From: Coprococcus sp.
GTDB lineage: Bacteria > Bacillota > Clostridia > Lachnospirales > Lachnospiraceae
DNA length: 56,466 nucleotides
Assembly (NCBI GenBank): GCA_016297495.1
Contig: JAEDGN010000008.1
Span: forward strand, 1 to 56,466
Direction of reading: 5' to 3'
The translations under genes were made by a program, and so were the position numbers. The notes beneath the pieces were generated by a model. The model had not been told where the DNA came from and did not search any database. It saw only the letters and a program-made list of their open reading frames with translations. The stretch's first letter is position 1; every line of letters begins with the position of its first letter. Of the stretch, positions 42,260-51,207 are shown piece after piece.

Positions 42260-43195
42260 TTAACCAAGTTTTATACCCTTCTCAACTGTGCAGCCATTTA
42301 AAAAGGCGGCCGTATCCATTCTCTTTTTTCCTTCCAGCTGAAGACTCTTAATTGCCAGTGCACCAATGCCGGTCTGTACAATAATACTGTCTCTGGAAAC
42401 CTCAGCCACCTGTCCGTAAGCGCAGCCGTAATTTCTGTCAAGAACCTCGGCCTCCCATATCTTCATCGTTTTGCCATCCAGATAAGTATATGCACTCGGC
42501 CATGGATTCAGTCCGCGGATCAGGCGCTCTATGACAACTGCAGGCTGATCAAAATCAATATGTCCCAAATCCTTGTCCAGCATTCGCGCATAATCACCGG
42601 CTTCATCATTATTCTGCTTCTCAGGTACAACAGTACCTGCCACCAGTCCATTCAATGTCTTCTCCAAAAGCTCGCCGCCGGCAGCCGCCAGCTTATCATG
42701 CAGACTTCCGCCCGTTTCCTTCTGATCGATGGCCACTTCTGTTTTCAGCAGCATATCGCCCGTATCCAGTCCCTCATCCATCAGCATGGTGGTGACACCG
42801 GTTACCTCCTCACCGGCAATAATAGACCACTGAATTGGAGCAGCACCACGGAATTTCGGCAGCAGAGACGCATGGACATTCACACAGCCAAGGCGCGGGA
42901 TATCCAGCACTGCCTTTGGCAGAATCTGTCCGAAAGCAACGACCACGATGACATCCGGTTCCATTTTCCTGAGCATATCAATGAACGCTTCATCTTTTCT
43001 GATACGCACCGGCTGATATACCGGCAGATCATACGCCAGAGCCTTTTCCTTGACAGGCGAATAGATGATCTTCTTGCCCCGACCCTTTGCCTTGTCCGGC
43101 TGAGTCACTACGGCAGTTATTTCTATATTCATATCAATCATCTTCTGTAAAGCCGGTACTGCAAAATCCGGCGTTCCCATAAAAACTGCTTTCAT
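42260..43195 (-). CDS. fmt: methionyl-tRNA formyltransferase
   Basis: Formylates initiator Met-tRNA with 10-formyltetrahydrofolate. The 311-residue enzyme has MKAVFMGTPDFAVPAL, TQPDKAKGRGKK, NVHASLLPKFRGAAPIQWSI (catalytic Asn-His region) and MDEGLDTGDML, then the C-terminal tRNA-binding domain with RGLNPWPSAYT. It lies between def, which removes the formyl group, and rsmB, the usual order. Confidence 0.97.
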   Translation of the reverse strand: MKAVFMGTPDFAVPALQKMIDMNIEITAVVTQPDKAKGRGKKIIYSPVKEKALAYDLPVYQPVRIRKDEAFIDMLRKMEPDVIVVVAFGQILPKAVLDIPRLGCVNVHASLLPKFRGAAPIQWSIIAGEEVTGVTTMLMDEGLDTGDMLLKTEVAIDQKETGGSLHDKLAAAGGELLEKTLNGLVAGTVVPEKQNNDEAGDYARMLDKDLGHIDFDQPAVVIERLIRGLNPWPSAYTYLDGKTMKIWEAEVLDRNYGCAYGQVAEVSRDSIIVQTGIGALAIKSLQLEGKKRMDTAAFLNGCTVEKGIKLG

Positions 43196-43213
43196 TGCAC
43201 TGCCTCCTTAAGT

Positions 43214-43690
43214 TTATTCCCCATCATCCTCATAAACATTGTCTCTCAGCGGGCCTTCCACCTTTTCAACATATAAATGGCCGTCAAGATGGTCGAACTC
43301 ATGACACATAGCACGTGCAAAAAGCCCGTGACCTTCCACTTCTATCGGCTGCATGTTGATATCATAAGCCACAGCTTTTACATATTCCGGTCTCCTGACA
43401 GTACCGTTTTTACCCGGAACACTCAGGCATCCTTCATCCCCTACCTGTTCTCCCGAAGTCTCAACAATCTTCGGATTCACAAAAACATAAGGACCTTCAC
43501 CCACATCAATAACCGCAATTCGGCGGAGTATTCCCACCTGCGGTGCAGCCAGTCCCACTCCCTCAGCCGCATACATGGTCTCTATCATATCCTGTGCCAG
43601 TTCCTGCAAACGCGGTGTCATTTCCTTAACTTCCTTACATACTTTCCCAAGAATCGGGTCTCCCTCATAACGTAAATTTCTAATTGCCAT
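43214..43690 (-). CDS. def: peptide deformylase
   Basis: Removes the formyl group from new proteins with a ferrous or similar metal. The 158-residue enzyme has GVGLAAPQVG, EGCLSVPG and CHEFDHLDG, the three canonical motifs. The start at 43690 has AAGGAG eight bases upstream; the longer frame starts at GTG without that spacing. It is followed by fmt after 18 bases. Confidence 0.97.
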   Translation of the reverse strand: MAIRNLRYEGDPILGKVCKEVKEMTPRLQELAQDMIETMYAAEGVGLAAPQVGILRRIAVIDVGEGPYVFVNPKIVETSGEQVGDEGCLSVPGKNGTVRRPEYVKAVAYDINMQPIEVEGHGLFARAMCHEFDHLDGHLYVEKVEGPLRDNVYEDDGE

Positions 43691-43721
43691 TTTCAACACT
43701 CCTTCTTAATCTTCTTCTGGT

Positions 43722-43858
43722 AATTTCTCAGCCTATTCTGTACATCATTGATAAAGACTGATCCTGTGACTTCCACCGGAAAACGATTTGCGATGAGCAT
43801 GTTTTCAGGTGGAAGTACATCAGGACAGTCAATCAAGAACTACAAAAGCTGAGAAATT
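43722..43858. repeat. imperfect long palindrome (137 bp) between priA and def
   Basis: The outer arms AATTTCTCAGC (43722-43732) and GCTGAGAAATT (43848-43858) are a perfect 11-bp pair. Inside, blocks TTGAT, GACTG and TCCTG, then CTTCCACC with GGTGGAAG, and GAAAAC with GTTTTC, pair in nested order around a short centre. The right arm reaches into the priA stop. It resembles the element at 10589-10728 in size and placement but not in sequence. Confidence 0.65.
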
Positions 43859-46110
43859 CATACCGATACAATCGGATTGTAATCAAAGGTAAAATATATA
43901 TCTGAAAATTGATCTGACCATGCCAGATATCCTTCCATAAAGTCTCTGATACGGATCAGTTCTTTTTCATCCTCATGCTTCATATAAAGAACATAGCGGT
44001 ACATATCCTTCGCTCTGGACACATTGGCCTTCGAAGGGCCAATCATTTCCACATTCTTAAAATCAGCTGCTTCCGCCATTTCTTTCAGCTTCCGGACAGC
44101 AGCCTCTGTTCTTCCATCATCAGCGCCTTCTGCCAGCAGCATCTGCATCTGTGCCGCCGGCGGATAACGCATCATACGTCGAAATTGTATCTCCTGCTGG
44201 TAAAACCCTTCATAATCCTGAGCTGCCGCCGTTGTAATACAATAATGCTCCGGCTGATAGGTCTGTATAATGACTTTCCCGGGCCTGCTGCCTCTACCTG
44301 CTCTTCCTGCTGCCTGAGTAAGCAGCTGAAAAGTCCGCTCCGATGAGAGATAATCACCGGAAAACATGGACAGATCCGCGGCAAGAACCCCCACCAGCGT
44401 CACATTAGAGAAATCGTGACCCTTGACAATCATCTGCGTGCCAATCAGAATATCCGCCCCGCCATCAGCAAAGGTTTGAAGTATTTTACTCATATCGTCT
44501 TTGCCTGAAGTGGTATCTCTGTCCATTCTGAGGACTCTGGCCTGTGGGAATTCTGTCTTTACAAAAGCCTCAACCTTCTGGGTACCCACACCAAAGCCTG
44601 CAATATAAGGTGATCCGCATGACGGACACCGCTCCGGCATACGCGTCTCATATCCGCAATAATGACATTTTAAAATACCATAATGATGGGCTGTCAGCGA
44701 CACATCACAATGACCGCATGTCATTACATAACCACAGCTTCTGCATGAAACAAATCCCGCATATCCCCTCCGGTTAATAAAGAGCATCATCTGTTCGCCT
44801 CTGTTCAGACATACCTCCATAGCCTCCCGCAGCGGACGGCTCAATATTCCTCTGTTTTTCATGCGGAATTCTTCCCTCAGATCCACCACCTGCACCTCAG
44901 GAAGAAGGCTTCCCTCTTTTGCCCGATGAGTCAGTCTGTGCAGGCTGTACTGCCCTTCCAAAGCGCTTGTATAAGAAACAACCGAAGGGGTTGCCGAACC
45001 AAGCACCACCATGGCTCCGGCCATTTCAGCTCTGGCAATAGCTGTCTCTCTGGCATGATACCGCGGAGTCGTCTCGCTCTTGTAAGCCGCTTCATGCTCT
45101 TCATCTATGATAATCATGCCAAGCCTGTCAAAAGGAGTAAATAATGCTGATCTCGGACCAATCATTATGGAGGCATCTCCCCGCATGGCACGCATGTACT
45201 GATCATAGCGTTCTCCCTCTGACAGACGGGAATTCATGATCGCAATACAGCTGCCAAACCGCTCATAAAACCTGGATACCGTCTGTAACGTCAGCGAAAT
45301 CTCCGGAATCAGGACAATAACCTGACGCCCCTCATCAAGAACACGTTCCATCAGAGCCATATAGACCTCCGTCTTCCCGCTTCCTGTGATCCCGTGCAGA
45401 AGATGAACTGCCTTCTCCTGTCTCCAATTCATCCTGCAGGTCATTCCCTGCTGCCAGATTTCCTCGACAGCCCTTCTCTGTTCGTCATTCAGTATTGTTT
45501 CTTTCCAGCCGCCTAACCGCTGCCGTACAGGATTCCGGTAAATCTGTGAAGACTCCTCCCGCATCGCACTGCTTTTCAGGACCGCCTTCAATGTGGCCGG
45601 TGAAATCTGCAGGATCTCTGTCACAGTCTCCTTTGGAAGCCGGCCTTCCCGAAGCAGCGCCTCCAGCAAACGGACCCTGGCCTTATCCCGCTTATTCTGC
45701 CTGCTCTTCTGAAGCAGCTCTTCCGCCGCCGCCTTATCGGCCAGTACATACTCTACATGCCGTACTTCCCGCACGTGACGCCGTACAGGAAGCACCGTCT
45801 TCAATGCCTGAACCATGGTAGAACCATAATGCAGCCGGATCCATTCTGCCAGTGCAATCAGCTGCCCCTGGGCAGCCGGTGCATCATCATCCACAGCCAG
45901 CACATCCTTCATCTTTTTTTCATCATAGGAAGCCTCATGCCCGACACCGACAATAAAACCCTGAACCTGACGATTGCCCTTTCCGAAAGGGACCTGAACC
46001 TGACGCCCGACAATAATCTCCGGCTCCAGCTTCTCCGGCACACGGTACTGAAATATCCGATCCAGCCTGCTTACTGAAATATCAACAATCACATCTATAT
46101 ATAATGACAT
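43858..46110 (-). CDS. priA: primosomal replication-restart helicase PriA
   Basis: Restarts stalled replication forks by loading the replicative helicase. The protein of about 750 residues has an N-terminal DNA-binding domain (SRLDRIFQYRVPEKL), Walker A GITGSGKTEVYM, the DEEH box IIIDEEHEAAYKSE, a zinc-binding cysteine cluster (CRSCGYVMTCGHC, CHYCGYETRMPERCPSC) and helicase motif GRAGRGSRPG. The start at 46110 is an ATG eight bases after AAGG; a GTG two codons earlier is possible. It heads the priA-def-fmt string. Confidence 0.97.
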   Translation of the reverse strand: MSLYIDVIVDISVSRLDRIFQYRVPEKLEPEIIVGRQVQVPFGKGNRQVQGFIVGVGHEASYDEKKMKDVLAVDDDAPAAQGQLIALAEWIRLHYGSTMVQALKTVLPVRRHVREVRHVEYVLADKAAAEELLQKSRQNKRDKARVRLLEALLREGRLPKETVTEILQISPATLKAVLKSSAMREESSQIYRNPVRQRLGGWKETILNDEQRRAVEEIWQQGMTCRMNWRQEKAVHLLHGITGSGKTEVYMALMERVLDEGRQVIVLIPEISLTLQTVSRFYERFGSCIAIMNSRLSEGERYDQYMRAMRGDASIMIGPRSALFTPFDRLGMIIIDEEHEAAYKSETTPRYHARETAIARAEMAGAMVVLGSATPSVVSYTSALEGQYSLHRLTHRAKEGSLLPEVQVVDLREEFRMKNRGILSRPLREAMEVCLNRGEQMMLFINRRGYAGFVSCRSCGYVMTCGHCDVSLTAHHYGILKCHYCGYETRMPERCPSCGSPYIAGFGVGTQKVEAFVKTEFPQARVLRMDRDTTSGKDDMSKILQTFADGGADILIGTQMIVKGHDFSNVTLVGVLAADLSMFSGDYLSSERTFQLLTQAAGRAGRGSRPGKVIIQTYQPEHYCITTAAAQDYEGFYQQEIQFRRMMRYPPAAQMQMLLAEGADDGRTEAAVRKLKEMAEAADFKNVEMIGPSKANVSRAKDMYRYVLYMKHEDEKELIRIRDFMEGYLAWSDQFSDIYFTFDYNPIVSV

Positions 46111-46161
46111 ATCCACCGCCTTACATCAACCCAATGCTAACAGAATAGCATAATCCTTTTA

Positions 46162-46191
46162 ATTATACCATAGGTAATATGCTATACGCAA
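46162..46191 (-). promoter_or_regulatory. priA promoter
   Basis: Minus-strand TTGCGT (46191-46186), an 18-base spacer and a perfect TATAAT (46167-46162). Confidence 0.7.
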
Positions 46192-46247
46192 TTTTTTTCT
46201 CAGCCCTACCGGCAGGCTTCTCAGCATGTTTGAAGAATGGATACAGC

Positions 46248-46286
46248 AAAAGCTCTCCTGACCGGAAAATCCGGCCGGAAAGCTTT
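46248..46286 (-). terminator. terminator after the TetR gene
   Basis: On the minus strand AAAGCTTTCC and GGAGAGCTTTT pair with one G-U, with CCGG repeats in the loop. It ends the pump operon before the priA promoter. Confidence 0.5.
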
Positions 46287-46293
46287 CCAGGAC

Positions 46294-46908
46294 TTATTGT
46301 AACGATCCTTTCATCATACGTATCGTATACTCCAGTAAAGTATCCTTATCCAGACGGGCATACCTGCCGCCTGTTACTCTGCTGATCGATGTTTCAACCA
46401 GAGTAACCAGCAGCATAGCCATCACCATTCTGCCATAATCCATATCCTTCTGCGGTTCAATAATCCCCTCTCTGATACCTGTCTGCAGAAGAATATCTGC
46501 AGTTCGATCAATAAACCTGTCTCTTGCTGCTGCCATCTCATCGACCTTTTTCTGCAATTCCTCCGCGCCTCTGGTCCGGTTCATCTGCAGCTTTAAAAAG
46601 CAATAAATAATATTGGACGAAAGCCCTTTCTCTGACCAGATAATGATCAGTTCCAACTGTTCCCGCAGAGTATTGACTTCCGCCATTTTTTCATTGATTG
46701 CTGTCACAGTCTTATGCATTTGAAAGCAGATAGCCTCCCCTATAATCTCTTCTTTACTTCCAAAATATTCATAAGCCGTACCTTTGCCGATACCTGCCTC
46801 ACGGGTTATGTCAGATACAGTCAGTTTTTCCATATCCCTGCCAGAAGCAATCAGACGCCCCACCGCCTCAAAGATTGCCAGTACCTTTTGTGGATATTCT
46901 CCCTCCAT
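46294..46908 (-). CDS. TetR/AcrR-family regulator
   Basis: A 204-residue TetR-type repressor. The helix-turn-helix is near residues 25-50 (LTVSDITREAGIGKGTAYEYFGSKEEI). The rest is the helical ligand and dimerisation domain. It starts three bases after the RND pump stop, so pump and regulator share a message, and the palindrome at 50848-50863 is the likely operator. The inducing compound is unknown. Confidence 0.93.
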   Translation of the reverse strand: MEGEYPQKVLAIFEAVGRLIASGRDMEKLTVSDITREAGIGKGTAYEYFGSKEEIIGEAICFQMHKTVTAINEKMAEVNTLREQLELIIIWSEKGLSSNIIYCFLKLQMNRTRGAEELQKKVDEMAAARDRFIDRTADILLQTGIREGIIEPQKDMDYGRMVMAMLLVTLVETSISRVTGGRYARLDKDTLLEYTIRMMKGSLQ

Positions 46909-46911
46909 CGA

Positions 46912-49900
46912 CTATTCCTCCTCCCTGCTCTTTATCTTACGTTCACGCATAAACAAATCATAAATGCATGGTACAACAAACAATGTCATAAATGTACCAT
47001 ATACAAGACCGCCGATTGTTACAATAGCCATTGGCTGGACCATATCGGTACCGTCTCCCATACCAAGCGCCATAGTGGACATAGCCAGAATAGTTGTCAT
47101 CGCTGTCATAAGAATCGGTCTCAGCCTTGTCTTGCCGGTTTCTATCAGGGCATCTTTCTTGCTCATACCGCTCTCACGCAGCTGATTCGTATAATCAATG
47201 AATACAATACCGTTATTAACAATGATTCCACATAACATAATGAAACCTACCATACCGATAATACTAATGATGTTGCCTGTCAAAAGCAGTGCCAGAAAGC
47301 CGCCTGTAAATGCCAGCGGTATTGTAAAGAGGACAATAAATGGTGACAGCAGAGACTGGAATTGAGCAACCATGATCAGATACATAATCAGGATACCGAC
47401 CAGAAGCAGCTGAATCAACTGTTCCATTGATTCCATAATTGTCTCATTTTCACCGGACATTTCATAGCTATAGCCATCCGGCATGTCATAGTCCTTCAAT
47501 TTATCTGCAAACTCATTGGTAACAAGCGTCACATTATACGCATCATCGATACCTGCTGACACAGTCATATAGCGCTGCTGATTATCACGTCTGATGGCCG
47601 ATAACCCTTCGCTGTCCTGAATCACAGCAATGTCTGAAAGTTTAATTTTTTCCTCATCGCCATTCTGTCTGGTGATTGTAAACTCATAATTCCTGATATC
47701 TTCTCTTATCAGACTTTCATCCGTATCTTCCACAACGATAATCGGATAATCTCTGTTATTAACAGTCAGGGTTGTCGCTGTCTTCGCCTCAGCAATTCTG
47801 CCATAAATCTCCTGATAGATCTGTGCAACAGTCAATCCATACTCCATGGCTTTGTTCTTGTCTATGGTGATCCTCAATTCCGGGGTCGGATTTTCCATAC
47901 CATCTGATACCTCAACAGTACCCTCCACACCTTCAAGAATATCTGCAAAATCAGAAGCAATGGCTATCAGCTGATCCAATTCCGGTCCTTTGATCATGAC
48001 ACTGACACCCGAACCGCCCAGAGATGACATATCCATGGATGATGCAGAAACCGAAACTTCACATTCAAGATCATCTGTCAGATCAGCAATCTCCCTGGAT
48101 ATCTCCTGGCTGCTTCGGGTTCTGTCGTCTTTCAGAATAACATACATGGTCACACTTTCTGTATCCGTACCGCTGTAACTGCCCATAGCACTTAAACCGG
48201 AACCCATAATAGCACCTACCGTATCCACATCTTCGATAGAAGAAATCCTTTCAATAATTGTATCAGACATGGCTGCCGTTTCATCAAACAGTGAATCTTC
48301 AGGCATCGTAACAGAAATAGAAATCTGAGAGCTGTCCGTCTCTCCCATAAACTCAAAACCTTTACTCAGGAGCATCCCAGCCGAAACCACCAGCAGCAGC
48401 AGCGCGCATACCAGAACGATCAGCCGGTGTTTCAAAGCATTTTTCAGTAAGCGTCCGTAACCACTGGTCATCCTGTCGAAGAAAGGATGACGGATTTCTT
48501 TCGTCTTTACCAGAAGCTTTGATGAAGCCATCGGCACAACTGTCAATGCAACCACAAGACTGGCAATCAGGGAGAATGCGATCGTCAGTACCAGTTCTAC
48601 AAACAGCTGCCTCGTCAGCCCCTCTGCAAAAATAATCGGTACCCAGATACAGATAGTCGTCAGTGTAGATGCAATGATAGCTCCCGAAACCTGTTTTGCT
48701 CCGGTAATAGCCGCATCCTTTGCAGTCATACCTTCTGCGCGCAGGCGGTGTATATTCTCTATAACAACAATCGCATTGTCCACCAGCATACCAACTCCCA
48801 GAGCCAGACCTGACAAAGAAATAATATTCATGGTAATGCCTGTAAAATACATCAGTACAATGGCAAATACCACGCTAATCGGGATAGAGACAGCAACAGT
48901 CAGTGTCGGTTTCCAGTCCTTCAGGAAGAAGAAGAGGACGATAACCGCCAGAATTGCACCTATAACAAGATTCTGCAGAACAGATTCCACAACCATGTCT
49001 ATATAGATGCCCTGATCCATCAGTGTTGTTATATGTAATCCTTCGTATTCCTCTGCGGCATCTTCCATATAAGCTCTGATCTTTTTGGCAACATCTGCTG
49101 TTGAATATCCATTCTGCTTTTCAAGAGACAGAATAATACCGTCGTTACCATTAATCTTGGCATAGTTTTCATCTGAATTATTGATAACCGTTACATCTGC
49201 CACATCCTTCAGTGTAACAACACCCATATCATAATCACTGAGATCAAAAAGCACCAGATTCTCCAGTTCTTCCTGATCCGACAATTCATCTCCGATACGA
49301 ACAAGATAATCCACGCCGTCTTCTGTCACATATCCCGCCGGCATAGAAAAATTCTGTGCCATAAGAATATTGGAAACCATATCCTTTGTAATAATGCCGC
49401 CAAGATCTGCCTGTTCTTTTGCCGCATCCACGCTGTCCTCCAGCTGAACAGAAGCATTCTCCAGCTGCTGCCGGCCCGTAATGATCTGAATTCTGGCATC
49501 ATCCAGCTGAGCGGCTGCGCTGGCCTGCGCTGAATGAAGCTGACTTTCCTGAGCGCTTAATGTCTCTTTACCTTTTTCAATCTGCTGTAATGCAGCCTGA
49601 ATCTGTGCTTTTCCTGCTGTAAGCTGTGCACGTGTCTGATCGATAACCGCCTGACCTGCCGCAATCTGCTGTTTTGCTGCCTCAGTACCGCCCACACTGA
49701 TTCCCTGCTCCTTTAAAACCTCCATGCCTGTTTCAGCCGTTGTAATTGCTGTTTCCAGCGTCTGAATCTCTGCTTCCAGAGCTGCTATCTGTTCTGCATT
49801 ACCTTCCGGATCCTCCTGCAGCACTGTCAGCTGCTGATTCAGTTCTTCCAGCTTTACCTTCTGGGTCTCTATTTCATTCTGAAGATTTTGCAGCTGCTGT

Positions 49901-50793
49901 TCCAGCTTGAGCATTGTCTCCTCATTTGCCTCCAGCTTTTCTTTGCTTGACTGAAGTTCCTTCTCTTTTTCATCCAGTTCTTTCTCTCCGGCTTCCATTT
50001 CCTTCAGAGAAGCCTTCAGATCCGCTTCCTTCTCAGACATGGTAATCTTACCGTCGGTAATTTTGGAAGAGGCATCCGCCATCTGCTGGGTAAAAGATTG
50101 ACTCTGTTCATCCAACGCTGCCTTACCACTTTCAAGCTCGGCTTTGCCATCTTCGATTTCCTGTCTTGCCTCATCAAACTCTGTATCCAAATTCGACATC
50201 AGCTTTTCATTCAGCTTATTGATTTTATCCTGAGACAATTCAACCTGAAGAGAAGATTCCAGCAGCCCACTGGCCGTCACTGAAGCAACACCATCAATAC
50301 TCTCCATTTCAGAAATCAGTGTCTGATTAACAAAATCAGAAATATCTTCAATCGTCATATCATCTCTGTCCACAGCCACCATCATAATTGGCATCATATC
50401 CGGATTGATCTTCATAATAATCGGACTTCCAACCTCATCCGGCCAGTAGGACTCCAGCATATCAAGGCTCTCCCTCATATCGATCGTTACGGAATCCATA
50501 TTGGCATCCTGATTAAACTCCAGAACAACCATAGAATAATTCTCCGATGACACAGAAGTAATATTCTTGATATTGCTGATCGTCGCCATGGATGACTCAA
50601 CCGGCTCTGTCACGACGGTCTCCACCGTTTCCGGATTGGCTCCGGCATAAGTCGTAACAACAACGGCATACGGCAGATTCATACTTGGCAAAAGATCCGT
50701 AGACAAACGGGTAAATGCCTGGAAACCCAGCACCAGTACAATAATAACAGCCACAATAACCGTATACGGTTTTTTCACACTAAAACGTGACAT
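46912..50793 (-). CDS. RND efflux transporter with a long coiled-coil insertion
   Basis: A large proton-driven exporter of the AcrB/HAE family in a Gram-positive setting. About 1,293 residues: N-terminal segment (SRFSVKKPYTVIVAVIIVLV), outer porter domains, twelve expected membrane segments with GLALGVGMLVDNAIVVIENI and GIIVNNGIVFIDYTNQLRES. An insertion at about residues 200-460 replaces the usual docking hairpin with a long Glu/Gln/Lys coiled coil that folds back (ELESGKAALDEQSQS to AAAQLDDARIQII). AcrB itself is about 1,050 residues. No membrane-fusion or outer-channel gene is near, so the coiled coil may do part of that job. The start at 50793 (MSRFSVK) has GGAG seven bases upstream. Confidence 0.9.
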   Translation of the reverse strand: MSRFSVKKPYTVIVAVIIVLVLGFQAFTRLSTDLLPSMNLPYAVVVTTYAGANPETVETVVTEPVESSMATISNIKNITSVSSENYSMVVLEFNQDANMDSVTIDMRESLDMLESYWPDEVGSPIIMKINPDMMPIMMVAVDRDDMTIEDISDFVNQTLISEMESIDGVASVTASGLLESSLQVELSQDKINKLNEKLMSNLDTEFDEARQEIEDGKAELESGKAALDEQSQSFTQQMADASSKITDGKITMSEKEADLKASLKEMEAGEKELDEKEKELQSSKEKLEANEETMLKLEQQLQNLQNEIETQKVKLEELNQQLTVLQEDPEGNAEQIAALEAEIQTLETAITTAETGMEVLKEQGISVGGTEAAKQQIAAGQAVIDQTRAQLTAGKAQIQAALQQIEKGKETLSAQESQLHSAQASAAAQLDDARIQIITGRQQLENASVQLEDSVDAAKEQADLGGIITKDMVSNILMAQNFSMPAGYVTEDGVDYLVRIGDELSDQEELENLVLFDLSDYDMGVVTLKDVADVTVINNSDENYAKINGNDGIILSLEKQNGYSTADVAKKIRAYMEDAAEEYEGLHITTLMDQGIYIDMVVESVLQNLVIGAILAVIVLFFFLKDWKPTLTVAVSIPISVVFAIVLMYFTGITMNIISLSGLALGVGMLVDNAIVVIENIHRLRAEGMTAKDAAITGAKQVSGAIIASTLTTICIWVPIIFAEGLTRQLFVELVLTIAFSLIASLVVALTVVPMASSKLLVKTKEIRHPFFDRMTSGYGRLLKNALKHRLIVLVCALLLLVVSAGMLLSKGFEFMGETDSSQISISVTMPEDSLFDETAAMSDTIIERISSIEDVDTVGAIMGSGLSAMGSYSGTDTESVTMYVILKDDRTRSSQEISREIADLTDDLECEVSVSASSMDMSSLGGSGVSVMIKGPELDQLIAIASDFADILEGVEGTVEVSDGMENPTPELRITIDKNKAMEYGLTVAQIYQEIYGRIAEAKTATTLTVNNRDYPIIVVEDTDESLIREDIRNYEFTITRQNGDEEKIKLSDIAVIQDSEGLSAIRRDNQQRYMTVSAGIDDAYNVTLVTNEFADKLKDYDMPDGYSYEMSGENETIMESMEQLIQLLLVGILIMYLIMVAQFQSLLSPFIVLFTIPLAFTGGFLALLLTGNIISIIGMVGFIMLCGIIVNNGIVFIDYTNQLRESGMSKKDALIETGKTRLRPILMTAMTTILAMSTMALGMGDGTDMVQPMAIVTIGGLVYGTFMTLFVVPCIYDLFMRERKIKSREEE

Positions 50794-50847
50794 GTTCTTC
50801 TCCACCTCTCTCATATATGTATTCAGACTGCTGAACACTCAGCAAAT

Positions 50848-50908
50848 CTGACCGAACAGTCAGTCTATTGTTGAACAGTATTATACGCTCTCTGCCTGGT
50901 AATGGCAA
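50848..50908 (-). promoter_or_regulatory. RND pump promoter and TetR-type operator
   Basis: Minus-strand TTGCCA (50908-50903), a 17-base spacer and a perfect TATAAT (50885-50880). The dyad CTGACCGAACAGTCAG (50848-50863) follows at about +10 to +25; it is close to the TGACCG-type sites bound by TetR proteins. The pump's own TetR gene is downstream. Confidence 0.75.
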
Positions 50909-50954
50909 GTTTATTTCTGTGAAATATTTATGACCTTTCTAAAGAACATAAACA

Positions 50955-51004
50955 AAAAGAATCATTGCAAAATACATCACCCTTTATTTTGCAATGATTC
51001 TTTT
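50955..51004. terminator. 20-bp perfect terminator stem
   Basis: AAAAGAATCATTGCAAAATA (50955-50974) pairs perfectly with 50985-51004, with a 10-base loop. On the minus strand it is followed by TTTTTGTTT. It has no upstream protein gene in either direction except the interval at 51005-51119. Confidence 0.9.
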
Positions 51005-51119
51005 AATTACCTTATATGAGATTGTTTTGCTGAACCCGGCAAGATACAACAGTCAAAAGTAAAATATATAAGGAAGTACCGCTTTTATGCGGGTTCCAAC
51101 TGGTACTACCAGTTGTTAC
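50955..51119 (-). ncRNA. candidate small RNA under GntR-type control
   Basis: A complete transcription unit without a protein gene: promoter at 51126-51154, a 19-bp palindrome just after the predicted start (near 51119), and a strong terminator. The RNA would be about 165 bases. Internal pairings include GAACCCG with CGGGUUC (51090-51096 and 51032-51038) and a short CCGC/GCGG hairpin near 51073-51093. No start codon with a ribosome binding site lies in it; the only ATG frame begins before the predicted transcription start. Function unknown. It could instead be the leader of a lost gene. Confidence 0.5.
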
Positions 51120-51154
51120 ATACATATTATATAATGCCGGAACTATTTTGTCCA
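51097..51154 (-). promoter_or_regulatory. promoter with GntR/FadR-type operator
   Basis: Minus-strand TGGACA (51154-51149), a 17-base spacer and a perfect TATAAT (51131-51126). The palindrome CAACTGGTACTACCAGTTG (51097-51115) follows. Its core TGGTACTACCA fits the TGGT-N3-ACCA sites of FadR/LldR-type GntR proteins, and such a gene is next door (51208-51894). Confidence 0.75.
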
Positions 51155-51207
51155 CCCCTTTTGCCTGACTATTTTTTTATTTATGGAATTCAACAAATTC
51201 AATATTT

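Noticed and set aside
51005..51127. 38-residue frame (MYVTTGSTSW...) inside the candidate small RNA
   Set aside because: Its ATG lies directly after the -10 hexamer, before the predicted transcription start, and it has no ribosome binding site.
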